A stretch of DNA of 12,628 bases, from assembly GCA_018065205.1 (NCBI GenBank), contig JAGHTR010000058.1, positions 1 through 12,628 on the forward strand, in the 5' to 3' direction. Position numbers and translations under genes: made by a program. The notes beneath the pieces are model-generated. The model had not been told where the DNA came from. It made no database searches and was given only the letters and a program-made list of their open reading frames with translations. This stretch comes from Candidatus Colicola caccequi. Lineage in GTDB: Bacteria > Bacteroidota > Bacteroidia > Bacteroidales > Paludibacteraceae. This document shows positions 1 to 7,688 of the stretch, in pieces (the stretch's first letter is position 1; the number at the start of each line of letters is the position of its first letter).

Positions 1-2
1 TC

Positions 3-137
3 TGCATTCAGATTGACCCCGAAGGTGAACTGCACGAATCTATACTCGTCTGTTTAGGTGAAATACTCACCTTTGCCGGCTCAGTAATCGGTGTGGACTA
101 TCACTACCGAGTAAAAAATAATAACCCTCAAAACTAA
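3..137 (+). CDS. C-terminal fragment of an unidentified small protein
   Basis: An open frame runs in from the left edge for 44 codons to a TAA. The visible tail has a hydrophobic stretch (roughly ESILVCLGEILTFAGSVIGV) and then a basic end containing DYHYRVK. I do not recognise the family. The hydrophobic part could be a short membrane segment or a packed helix. The stop lies 6 nt before the next small gene, so the two probably share a transcript. That this is a real gene is inferred from the open frame running right up to the next start; the fragment is too short to prove coding. The true start and length lie outside the window. Confidence 0.5.
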   Translation, partial: CIQIDPEGELHESILVCLGEILTFAGSVIGVDYHYRVKNNNPQN

Positions 138-143
138 AACACC

Positions 144-269
144 ATGAAAGACAAGGATAAAAAAGGTTTGTGGAAGTTCCTACAGGGACTACTCAAAATC
201 ATCTTCCGTGTAGGAAGTAATCTTCGTCGTCGCAACAACACCGCAAGGGTTGATTGCCGCGAAGCTTAA
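144..269 (+). CDS. 41-residue basic small protein, hypothetical
   Basis: ATG starts 6 nt after the stop of the preceding frame, and the frame is 41 codons long. The product begins with a lysine-rich stretch (MKDKDKKG), then a short amphipathic or hydrophobic segment (LWKFLQGLLKIIF), then an arginine-rich tail (NLRRRNN). This layout resembles the very short 'smalltalk'-type proteins of Bacteroidales, often found beside HU-like and amidase genes. The resemblance is only of length and general character, and no amidase follows here. It could act at the membrane or bind nucleic acid; neither is shown. The end of the frame overlaps the first arm of a hairpin at 249-274. Coding status is plausible but unproven. 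Confidence 0.45.
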   Translation: MKDKDKKGLWKFLQGLLKIIFRVGSNLRRRNNTARVDCREA

Positions 270-285
270 TCAACAGGCGAGTTGT

Positions 286-369
286 GCTCCTCCTCTCCGA
301 AAAACCTCTCATGAGCTTTTTCGGGATGGGGGGCTGCAAGCAGCCTAATAGAAGCTCGACGAGGAAAGC
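286..369 (+). ncRNA. Candidate structured RNA / folded 3' UTR
   Basis: No convincing gene lies between 270 and the promoter near 467. The DNA is instead rich in complementary arms. GCTCCTC (286-292) can pair with GAGG-AA-AGC (361-369), closing a junction. Inside it lie CCGAAAAA/TTTTTCGG (297-304 with 317-324, 8 bp) and GGCTG-CAAG-CAGCC (332-345). A further 7-bp arm pair, GTTGATT/AATCAAC, lies just before it at 249-274, and a strong terminator follows at 379. It could be a processed 3' UTR fragment, a small RNA, or just a structured tail. The pairings were read by eye; no energy or covariation was calculated. Confidence 0.3.
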
Positions 370-378
370 AAAAACTAA

Positions 379-405
379 AAAGGTGACCTTCGGGTCACTT
401 TTTTT
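379..405 (+). terminator. Intrinsic terminator with UUCG tetraloop
   Basis: AAAGGTGACC and GGTCACTTT pair around a TTCG loop (389-392), with one G-T wobble in the stem, and run straight into a T-tract. This ends the small-gene transcript from the left edge and insulates the PUL promoter downstream. Confidence 0.85.
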
Positions 406-466
406 GTGTTTTTAATAAAAAAATCAGCCACTTTAGTTATAAAAAACACTTTTTTTCTTGTTATGT

Positions 467-498
467 ATTGCATATATCAAAAAAAAGTCGTACCTTTG
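467..498 (+). promoter_or_regulatory. Bacteroidetes-type promoter of the PUL
   Basis: TACCTTTG at 491-498 fits the TAnnTTTG -7 consensus of the Bacteroidetes primary sigma factor. ATTG at 467-470, 20 nt upstream, is a near match to the -33 TTTG. The expected start of transcription is near 505, giving an untranslated leader of about 55 nt before the ATG at 562. The same 20-nt spacing recurs in the tRNA promoter at 11587-11618. No operator is recognised. Confidence 0.75.
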
Positions 499-561
499 CG
501 GAAAATATACAAGACATGGGTCTTGTTAAAACGTAATATTAACTTTAAAAATTACAAAAAC

Positions 562-1776
562 ATGAAAAAAATCTTTTCTTTTGTGTCTGCTCTCTTCTTG
601 AGTGCAACGCTCTTCGTACAGGCAGGCGAAACCGAACTCACTGCTCCTCAAGTTCCAACCGTGGATGCTGCTAACGTGAAAGCTATTATGTGCGAAACGT
701 ATAGCAACAACCTCGGATATTGGCCTCAAGGTTGGGGCGGCTGCGGCTGGGTTGACACCTGCATAGCCGGTGTGAACTTCAAATATGCTAAAACGATGGC
801 TTGGGACTGCTTTGCTTCCGATTGGCAGGGCGCCGGTGTGGCTGATTATGCTAACTTCCACTTCGACATCTGGTTTGCTGAAGACGGAAATGCTCCTGTC
901 GTTAAAATGGAGTTCAATGGTACTGATCCTACCGCTGAGATTACTATTCCGGGCGAATTTAAAGCCGGTTGGAATAGCGTAAACGTTAACGTTGCAGAAA
1001 CCTATGGCGAACAACCAATGGATGATCTTAAGTGCCTCACCGTTAAGGTTACTAAAGAAGGTGGTCCTGTTGCTTGGGCAAACATCCTCTTCTTCAAAGG
1101 CGATTATACTTCCACCGAAGCTACCGGCACTTGCGCTGAAACTCCCGTTTGGCCGGAAGATGCTCCTGCTACCGCTCCTGCTGCTCCTACCGTAGATGGC
1201 GCTTCTATCATTGGCGCTGAACTGACGACCGATTACGCTTTTGAACCTCTGGATTGGCCCGGCTCTATGCCTCAACTGATGACCTTCGAGACCGGCGAAG
1301 ATATCTACTACATGAGCAAGATGACTTGGCAAATCTACACCAACTGGGCTGAAGATTACTATGACGTGAGCGAATACAACATGCTCCACGTGGACCTCTA
1401 TCCTGCAACCGGTACCTCCATTAAGATTACCTTTGAGGCTCTGAGCGTTGACGATGGTGGTAGCGGTTATAAGAATAGTGTTGTTAAGACACTTACTGCC
1501 GGACAATGGAATGCTCTGGACATCGCTCTGAGCGAATTCCCCGCATTGACAAGTGGCGATCCTTATGACTTCAGCGATATCCGTTACTTCATCCTGGAGG
1601 GTTACAATGCTGAACAATCCGCTCTAACCGTAGGTAATGTATATTTCTACAGCGAGGCAACCGGACTAATTGACGCTAACGTTAACGCAAACGTTAAAAA
1701 GATGATGTACAAAGGTCAACTCATCATCAATAAAAACGGCGTTCGTTACAATGCTCTTGGTACACAAGTAAAATAA
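562..1776 (+). CDS. Secreted two-domain carbohydrate-binding-like protein
   Basis: 404 residues. ATG 562 is chosen because MKKIFSFVSALFLSATLFVQ is a typical signal peptide and because the promoter at 467-498 lies upstream; an in-frame extension to 406 would run back through that promoter. There is no lipobox cysteine, so cleavage by signal peptidase I near residue 22 is expected. Two similar beta-rich units follow, about residues 30-182 and 205-365. Each begins PxVPTVD- or PAAPTVDG-like and ends in a strand such as ANILFFK or GNVYFYS. The second contains YNMLHVDLYP and the GQWNALDIALSEF pattern of Bacteroidetes carbohydrate-binding-like sandwiches. The tail, residues 383-404 (GQLIINKNGVRYNALG), resembles short C-terminal sorting or anchoring motifs of Bacteroidales secreted proteins, possibly type IX secretion. 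Its position at the head of the PUL suggests a surface or released glycan-binding protein. No catalytic domain is recognised. Confidence 0.75.
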   Translation: MKKIFSFVSALFLSATLFVQAGETELTAPQVPTVDAANVKAIMCETYSNNLGYWPQGWGGCGWVDTCIAGVNFKYAKTMAWDCFASDWQGAGVADYANFHFDIWFAEDGNAPVVKMEFNGTDPTAEITIPGEFKAGWNSVNVNVAETYGEQPMDDLKCLTVKVTKEGGPVAWANILFFKGDYTSTEATGTCAETPVWPEDAPATAPAAPTVDGASIIGAELTTDYAFEPLDWPGSMPQLMTFETGEDIYYMSKMTWQIYTNWAEDYYDVSEYNMLHVDLYPATGTSIKITFEALSVDDGGSGYKNSVVKTLTAGQWNALDIALSEFPALTSGDPYDFSDIRYFILEGYNAEQSALTVGNVYFYSEATGLIDANVNANVKKMMYKGQLIINKNGVRYNALGTQVK

Positions 1777-1797
1777 GGAATAATAATTCCAATTCAG

Positions 1798-1826
1798 AAG
1801 CAGGGGGTTGATTGCCCCCTGCTTTT
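1798..1826 (+). terminator. GC-rich hairpin between the first PUL gene and susC
   Basis: AAGCAGGGGG (1798-1807) pairs perfectly over 10 bp with the complementary arm at 1815-1824 around a 7-nt loop; only four T's follow (1823-1826). It lies 21 nt after the first gene's stop and 22 nt before the susC ATG. I see no TAnnTTTG promoter between it and susC. It is therefore likely a partial terminator, or an mRNA-stabilising 3' hairpin, that sets a high ratio of the first product to SusC. Confidence 0.7.
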
Positions 1827-1848
1827 ACTAATTAAATAGTTATCTGCC

Positions 1849-4800
1849 ATGAAAAAACTCTCACTTTCACTCTCACTCTTACTACTCCCTCTTGTGCTAA
1901 ATGCCCAAGTAACCGGTACCGTAGTAGATGAGACCGGACAGCCGCTCATTGGTGCCGCTGTTCGTGTTGTAGGTTCCAACCAGGGAACAATTACCGATTT
2001 AGACGGAATGTTTGTCTTGACCGACGTCACGTCCTCCGCCACCATTGAGGTCAGTTATATAGGTTACTTGCCTCAGCAAATAACGCTCAATGATCAACGT
2101 TCAACCCTCAACTTCCAACTAAAACCCGATGTCCAAAACCTTGAAGAGGTGATTGTTGTGGGCTACGGTGCCTCTAAGATTAAAGACCTTACTTCTCCCA
2201 TCGAGGTGGTGAAAGGCGATCAAATCAGTTCAATTCCTACCTCATCTGCCATCAGTGCATTACAGGGACAAGTGTCCGGTGTACATATCGTTAACTCCGG
2301 CGTCCCCGGCGCAGGTGCATCCGTCACAATCCGTGGATTAGGTTCGTTCTCCAATAACGCACCATTGTACGTGGTTGATGGTATGTTCTACGATAATATT
2401 AACTTCCTCAATAATAACGACATCGAAGAGATATCCGTGATGAAGGATGCCTCCGCCGCTGCTATCTATGGTGTACGCGCCGCTAACGGCGTCATCATCG
2501 TCACCACTAAGCATGGCACGAAGAACCAACGCCCTGATATTACCTATGATGGCTATGTGGGCCTGCAAACGGTGAGTCATGTCTTGCCTATGTGCTCTTC
2601 TAACCAATATGCCGAGATGCTGATGGAAGCCGATCCTACTGCCTATACAACTTCCCTGGATCTTAGTCAGTACAACTACGGAGGTACATTTGAAGATGGT
2701 AAGTATAACCTCGCGCAGAATACCAATTGGTACGACCAACTATTGCGCCCGGCCGTCATAACGAACCATTCACTTACTATCAATGGCGGTGGCGAAAAAG
2801 CTACCTATGGTATCGGTATTTCCTACCTTTACCAAAATGGTATCATGAATACCACCAATGACTATAATCGAATGACTATCCGCGGTAATGTGGATTATAC
2901 TCCGATTAAATGGCTCACAGTAGGAATAAATGCCGTCTTCTCTAACTCAACGCAACGTCTGCCGAATAATGCCGCTTGGCAACAAGCATTTAATATGCCC
3001 GGTATTTTCCCGGTTAAGGACCTAACAACGGCCGACATATATACCAATGGCTACGCTTCGCCTGAAGTGGTGGGATTGGCTAATAACTTCTATAACCCCG
3101 TTGCTACGGCTAATTTATACGATGCTACCAATAAATCTACCCAGATATTGGCAAATATATACGCGCAATTCAATATATGGAAGGATAAAATCACTCTGCG
3201 TACGGCGTATAACTTTGACCATACAGGCATGCGGTCCAAAACCTACCTGCCTCAATATTATATCGGAGCTTTCCAAAATAACGTCACTTCTACTCTTTAT
3301 AAGAACCAAACACAGTTCAATAACTGGATATGGGATAATACCCTTACCTATGCTGACCAATGGGGAAAACATGCTCTTAAAGTTATGCTGGGGTTAAGTA
3401 TGCGTGAAGAACGTATGGATTTCCTTCAAGGTGTCGCGCAAGAAGTACTGCCGCAGGAGAGTTATCAATACATTTCTTTGGGTAATCAGGAGAGCCAAAC
3501 CGTGAGCGATGATGGTTCACGCACCCGCGGATTATCATACTTCGCTCGCGCCAGCTATAGTTACGATGACCGATATATGATTATGGCTACCATCCGTCGT
3601 GATGGCAGTAGCAAGTATAACGTTAAATGGGGAACCTTCCCATCTGTAGGTGTGGCTTGGACAATCTCCAATGAACCTTGGGCAAAAGGACATAAGAACT
3701 TTGATTACCTCAAACTGCGTGCTTCTTGGGGCATGCTTGGAAACGACAAGATAGCACCCAGCGTCGGATCTCTTACTGTTACTCCCGCGGAAGCGGTGTT
3801 CGGTGGCATGAATGTTCTTGATGGCTACATCAATGCAACGACCTTCTCTTGGTTGTCTTGGGAAATGGTAAACGAAACGAATGTTGGTACATCGTTCGGA
3901 TTCTTTGGCAATCGACTCACCGGTGATATTGACTGGTACTACCGACTAACCAAAAACGCTGTTTGTTCGGCACGACTACCCATGCAGGACGCGGATGCTA
4001 CCGGTAACTGGGCTACTATCCTTAATATGGGTGTAGATGCTAACTTGAATTGGGAACATAAGGTCAATAAGGACTGGAGTTACTTCGTTGGAGTGAACGT
4101 AAGTTGGCTCCGCAACCGAGTAAAAAGTCTATTTGGTAGCCAACAGATACTAAGAGGTGGCAAGACGGTACAAAAAGTAGGAGAAGAAATGAATAGCTTC
4201 TACGGCTATAAGGTCATAGGTGTTTATCAAAACGATGCAGAGATCGCTGCAGACCCTATTGCGGTAACAAATAACCTTCAACCGGGTGACTTTAAGTACG
4301 AAGACCTCAATAAAGATGGTGTGATGGACGATAATGATAAGCAAGTGTTAGGTTCGTATATCCCGGATTGGACATACGGCATCAACATGGGATTCCGTTA
4401 TCGTGGCTTAGACGTTAGTGTCAGCCTAAGCGGACAAGCCGGAGCACAGATGTGGAACCGCAAACGCGCACTACGCTATGCGTGCAATACCTATAACTTT
4501 GATAGAAACCAATATGATTCTCGTTGGCATGGCGAGGGAACGTCTTCTTCAACCCCCTCGGCTGCAGGACTAATGAAGTCATGGAACATCGGAGAAACGG
4601 CTAATGCCAGTTACTTCGTGGAATCGGCGGACTATTTCCGTATTCAAAATATAACCGTTGGATATACATTTACGAACGTCGGAACAGGTGCCTATAAGAT
4701 GCCTTCTATCCGCCTCAGTCTGACGGCCGATAAACCATACACCTATTTCAAGGCTAATTCAATGACTCCTGAATTAAGCGATGCACAAGGTTGGGATACC

Positions 4801-4854
4801 GAGGTCTATCCTCTTACTGCAACGTGGTCTTTTGCTGTTCAACTTAAATTCTAA
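1849..4854 (+). CDS. susC: SusC/RagA-family TonB-dependent outer-membrane transporter
   Basis: 1001 residues, the normal length for the family. It imports oligosaccharides across the outer membrane using TonB/ExbBD energy, with the SusD-like protein as lid. A signal peptide (MKKLSLSLSLLLLPLVLNAQ) is followed by a carboxypeptidase-regulatory-like domain (about 21-95, VTGTVVDETGQPLIGAAV). Next come the EEVIVVGYG segment (99-107) and the plug (about 110-223), with the SusC signature APLYVVDG, then DIEEISVMKDASAAAIYG and ANGVIIVTTKHG. The remainder is the beta-barrel, ending in an aromatic LKF typical of outer-membrane proteins. No N-terminal STN domain is present, so sigma/anti-sigma signalling through this protein is not expected. 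The susD start follows 6 nt after its stop. The exact substrate cannot be read from the sequence. Confidence 0.95.
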   Translation: MKKLSLSLSLLLLPLVLNAQVTGTVVDETGQPLIGAAVRVVGSNQGTITDLDGMFVLTDVTSSATIEVSYIGYLPQQITLNDQRSTLNFQLKPDVQNLEEVIVVGYGASKIKDLTSPIEVVKGDQISSIPTSSAISALQGQVSGVHIVNSGVPGAGASVTIRGLGSFSNNAPLYVVDGMFYDNINFLNNNDIEEISVMKDASAAAIYGVRAANGVIIVTTKHGTKNQRPDITYDGYVGLQTVSHVLPMCSSNQYAEMLMEADPTAYTTSLDLSQYNYGGTFEDGKYNLAQNTNWYDQLLRPAVITNHSLTINGGGEKATYGIGISYLYQNGIMNTTNDYNRMTIRGNVDYTPIKWLTVGINAVFSNSTQRLPNNAAWQQAFNMPGIFPVKDLTTADIYTNGYASPEVVGLANNFYNPVATANLYDATNKSTQILANIYAQFNIWKDKITLRTAYNFDHTGMRSKTYLPQYYIGAFQNNVTSTLYKNQTQFNNWIWDNTLTYADQWGKHALKVMLGLSMREERMDFLQGVAQEVLPQESYQYISLGNQESQTVSDDGSRTRGLSYFARASYSYDDRYMIMATIRRDGSSKYNVKWGTFPSVGVAWTISNEPWAKGHKNFDYLKLRASWGMLGNDKIAPSVGSLTVTPAEAVFGGMNVLDGYINATTFSWLSWEMVNETNVGTSFGFFGNRLTGDIDWYYRLTKNAVCSARLPMQDADATGNWATILNMGVDANLNWEHKVNKDWSYFVGVNVSWLRNRVKSLFGSQQILRGGKTVQKVGEEMNSFYGYKVIGVYQNDAEIAADPIAVTNNLQPGDFKYEDLNKDGVMDDNDKQVLGSYIPDWTYGINMGFRYRGLDVSVSLSGQAGAQMWNRKRALRYACNTYNFDRNQYDSRWHGEGTSSSTPSAAGLMKSWNIGETANASYFVESADYFRIQNITVGYTFTNVGTGAYKMPSIRLSLTADKPYTYFKANSMTPELSDAQGWDTEVYPLTATWSFAVQLKF

Positions 4855-4860
4855 TGCGCT

Positions 4861-6384
4861 ATGAAATCACCAATCACCAATCACAAATTACATCTTCTGA
4901 TAATAGCATGCTTGCTATCGCTCTCTTCTTGTTCTTATATAGATATAGATGTTGAAAACCAGTTGCCGCAAGAGGCAGTGGACTATTCCAATACTGCAGA
5001 TATGTATTCACCCGTAGTAGGCGTTTATGCCAAATTGCGCTTCCCAGGTTGCCACTGGATTAACCAAATGCTGTGGACTGGTCGTGATGAAGATATGACA
5101 TCCGGACGAACCGATGACCAAGCTGAGGCCCTACTATACAGTTACCGAGGAGGTTATCAAAACCCTAACTCATTCTGGGGCTTGCGTAACGTATGGGTGA
5201 CAATGTATGATATTATTCGTACCTCCAACTCTGCCCTTCAGTCTTTAGATGAATATGCCAAGTATATTCCAAACAAGACTTCTGAAGACTATGCCAATTA
5301 TTTGCAGTACCAAGGTGAAATCAAATGTATGCGAGCTTGGGCTTACTTTATGATGGTAACCTCCTTTGGACCTTGTCCCCTGCTGACAGATAATAATCAG
5401 GAGGATTATACTCGCTCAACTGTAGAGCATGTATGCGACTATGTTATAGCCGATTTAGAGGCTTCAATTCCTAATATGGCAGCATCTTACCCCGGCGAGA
5501 TGATTCATCCGGGTGCCTTCACTAAATACACAGCCGAAGCCCTCGTTGCACGTTTCGCTATGCTGAAGGGGGACTGGGAAAAAATGCAAGATATGACGGC
5601 CGATATCATCGGTAGCGGCAAGTTTGATTTAGCCTCCTCTACAAACGATGACTACTACAACCTATTTAAGATCCCGGGCAAACTGTGCCGCGAGAGTCTA
5701 ATGGAAGTACAAGTTACGGACTACGGTCAACCTTCCGGCGACTATATCGGTGTGGATCAATGGTTCGTCTGCCAAGGAGCCGAACTGCGAAACGCAGACA
5801 AAACACTCAATGTGGCTGGTTGGAAATTCTGCCGCTTTAATCCCGATTTTGTCGCGTGGGCAGATGCACGAGGCGAAGTGGCTCGCCGTGAAGTGAGCTT
5901 CTTAGTGGGTGGAGAAACATTACGAGACGGATGGAAAGTGGCATTGACTAAAAAAGTGGTCTTTAACGCCAAAGCATATATTCCTTACAATCAGATGACA
6001 GCCGGAAATACCGAGTTCGGACGCAATAATAACGTTCGACTCCTACGTTATGCCGAAGTCCTGCTGATGAATGCAGAAGCATCTTTCCGCTTGGGAAACA
6101 CCGACGCTACGTTCCTCAATCAAGTGCGCACTCGGGCCGGACTGCAACCTGTTGATGCTTTGACCGAAGATATCATCCTGGATGAGCGCCGCATGGAGTT
6201 GTCTGCTGAATGGGGATTGCACTATGTGGATCTCGTTCGTACAGGACGCGCTGAACAGACTCTCAATCAAGCATCACTCAAACGAGATTACGCTCCGGGC
6301 TCATGGACTGAAGATAAGAAATACTGGCCTGTTCCCGGTGAAGTGCTTGCCGAATTACCTGAATTAGCCAATAATCCGAAGTAA
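4861..6384 (+). CDS. susD: SusD/RagB-family surface glycan-binding lipoprotein
   Basis: 507 residues. It partners SusC at the outer membrane, capturing glycan and closing the transporter. A lipoprotein signal ends in LSLSSC, with Cys24 as the lipidation site, followed by acidic residues (DIDVE). Family hallmarks are TSNSALQ (about 121-127), GEIKCMRAWAYFMMVTSFG (about 152-170, the conserved helical-repeat segment), RLLRYAEVLLMNAEA, LDERRMELSAEWGLHYVDL and the closing YWPVPGEVLAELPELANNP. It is co-transcribed with susC (6-nt gap) and the GH144-like gene (10-nt gap). The first codons lie in a 7-bp tandem repeat (4866-4884). The ligand is unknown from sequence; the neighbouring enzymes suggest a beta-glucan. 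Confidence 0.93.
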   Translation: MKSPITNHKLHLLIIACLLSLSSCSYIDIDVENQLPQEAVDYSNTADMYSPVVGVYAKLRFPGCHWINQMLWTGRDEDMTSGRTDDQAEALLYSYRGGYQNPNSFWGLRNVWVTMYDIIRTSNSALQSLDEYAKYIPNKTSEDYANYLQYQGEIKCMRAWAYFMMVTSFGPCPLLTDNNQEDYTRSTVEHVCDYVIADLEASIPNMAASYPGEMIHPGAFTKYTAEALVARFAMLKGDWEKMQDMTADIIGSGKFDLASSTNDDYYNLFKIPGKLCRESLMEVQVTDYGQPSGDYIGVDQWFVCQGAELRNADKTLNVAGWKFCRFNPDFVAWADARGEVARREVSFLVGGETLRDGWKVALTKKVVFNAKAYIPYNQMTAGNTEFGRNNNVRLLRYAEVLLMNAEASFRLGNTDATFLNQVRTRAGLQPVDALTEDIILDERRMELSAEWGLHYVDLVRTGRAEQTLNQASLKRDYAPGSWTEDKKYWPVPGEVLAELPELANNPK

Positions 6385-6394
6385 AGGCAAAAAG

Positions 6395-7681
6395 ATGAAG
6401 ATAAGATTGTTTATATTAGTGGCTGTAGGCTGGGTAGCATCGTCTTTAATCAGTTGCAAGCCGGAGGTAGATACCAATAACTCTCGCCCTCACAAGGAGA
6501 CTGAAGATAGTATTCTGCTGAATACGGTTCAAAATGCTTCCATGAACTATATGTGGACAGGAGCCGATCCGGTTTCAGGAATGGCGTACGAGCGCATACA
6601 TTTAGACAATGACTATGGCTCCAATGATCCCAAGGTAATCACAACTGGAGGAACAGGATTTGGCATAGCCGGATTGGTGGTGGCTATGGAACGAGGATTT
6701 ATCCCTCGTGAAAGTGGAGTAGAACGCCTTCAACGTATCGTGGATTTCTTAGCCAAGGCGGACCGCTTTCATGGCATTTGGCCCCATTGGCTGCATTCAG
6801 ATGGTAAAGTGGTCCCCTTCTCTCCAAATGATAATGGTGGAGACTTGGTAGAGTCTTCCTTCCTTATGGAAGGACTATTGATAGCACGGCAGTATCTAAA
6901 TGCCTCACAACCTACCGAAAAAGCCGTCATTGATGCAATCAATAATCTATACCAATCCATGGAGTTTGATTGGTATAGGAATAAGCAAAACTGCCTTTAT
7001 TGGCATTGGTCGCCCGATAAAGGATGGGTCATGAATATGCCTATTCGTGGTTGGAACGAAGCACTCATAGTCTATGTGTTAGCGGCTTCATCACCTACAC
7101 ATTCAATCTCTAAAACGGTTTATACCGAAGGGTGGGGCAAGACTAACCACCCAACCTCAACGTATAACGAACCTCTTTTCTGGACTCATTATTCCTTTAT
7201 CGGCCTTAATCCGATGACGCTCAAGGACCAATATGCGTCCTATAAAGAGGTGGTAGTGGGACATGCCCTGGCGCAACATGATTACTGCGTTCGCAATCCA
7301 AAAAGATATCCTAATTATGGATCAAAATGCTGGGGGTTGACAGCCGGCTATTCTCCTTCCGGATACTCGGCGCATAGTATCAATAATGACTTGGGAGTTA
7401 TTACCATAACTGCTGCACTATCATCAATGCCATATACACCAACCCAATCTTTGGAAGCCCTGCGCTATTTCAATTCTCGCAGAGGTGAATTATGGGGCAC
7501 TTATGGTTTTTACGATGGTTTTTGTGATAACCACCATTGGTGCCTACCACGTTATTTGGCTATTGACCAATTAACGATTGCTCCAATGATTGAGAATTAT
7601 CGGTCCGGTCTGCTTTGGAAATTGTTTATGTCTTGTCCTGAGATTCAAACAGGACTGACCAAGTTAGGTTTTACATACTAA
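6395..7681 (+). CDS. GH144 / glucoamylase-like lipoprotein, probable endo-beta-1,2-glucanase
   Basis: 428 residues. The lipobox SSLISC (Cys21) marks an envelope lipoprotein. The rest fits one glucoamylase-like (alpha/alpha)6 barrel domain: GGTGFG (85-90), GDLVESSF (149-156), WHWSPDKGW (203-211), GWNEA (219-223), YGFYDGF (370-376), and a C-terminal block YLAIDQLTIAPMIENYRSG (387-405) close to the family's 'LAIDQGP...MIENYR(S/T)GLLW' signature. The family contains the Chitinophaga endo-beta-1,2-glucanase that founded GH144. Acidic residues in the GDLVES and GWNEA blocks are candidate catalytic positions, but I cannot assign them with certainty. The neighbouring GH3 gene fits sequential degradation, polymer to oligosaccharide to glucose. 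Another specificity within this fold remains possible. The family call is firmer than the substrate. Confidence 0.78.
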   Translation: MKIRLFILVAVGWVASSLISCKPEVDTNNSRPHKETEDSILLNTVQNASMNYMWTGADPVSGMAYERIHLDNDYGSNDPKVITTGGTGFGIAGLVVAMERGFIPRESGVERLQRIVDFLAKADRFHGIWPHWLHSDGKVVPFSPNDNGGDLVESSFLMEGLLIARQYLNASQPTEKAVIDAINNLYQSMEFDWYRNKQNCLYWHWSPDKGWVMNMPIRGWNEALIVYVLAASSPTHSISKTVYTEGWGKTNHPTSTYNEPLFWTHYSFIGLNPMTLKDQYASYKEVVVGHALAQHDYCVRNPKRYPNYGSKCWGLTAGYSPSGYSAHSINNDLGVITITAALSSMPYTPTQSLEALRYFNSRRGELWGTYGFYDGFCDNHHWCLPRYLAIDQLTIAPMIENYRSGLLWKLFMSCPEIQTGLTKLGFTY

Positions 7682-7688
7682 AATTATT

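Noticed and set aside
268..417. Open frame through 268-417 containing MSFFGMGGCKQ
   Set aside because: It reads through the UUCG terminator and gives a composition-driven peptide; the stretch is better explained as folded RNA.
406..561. N-terminal extension of the first PUL gene to position 406
   Set aside because: It would begin in the T-tract of the upstream terminator and span the promoter at 467-498. The signal peptide begins at 562.
526..1617. Long open frame on the minus strand opposite the first PUL gene (363 codons)
   Set aside because: The product has no recognisable domain or signal, and the plus-strand frame has a promoter, a signal peptide and domain structure. It is an antisense shadow of a codon-biased gene.
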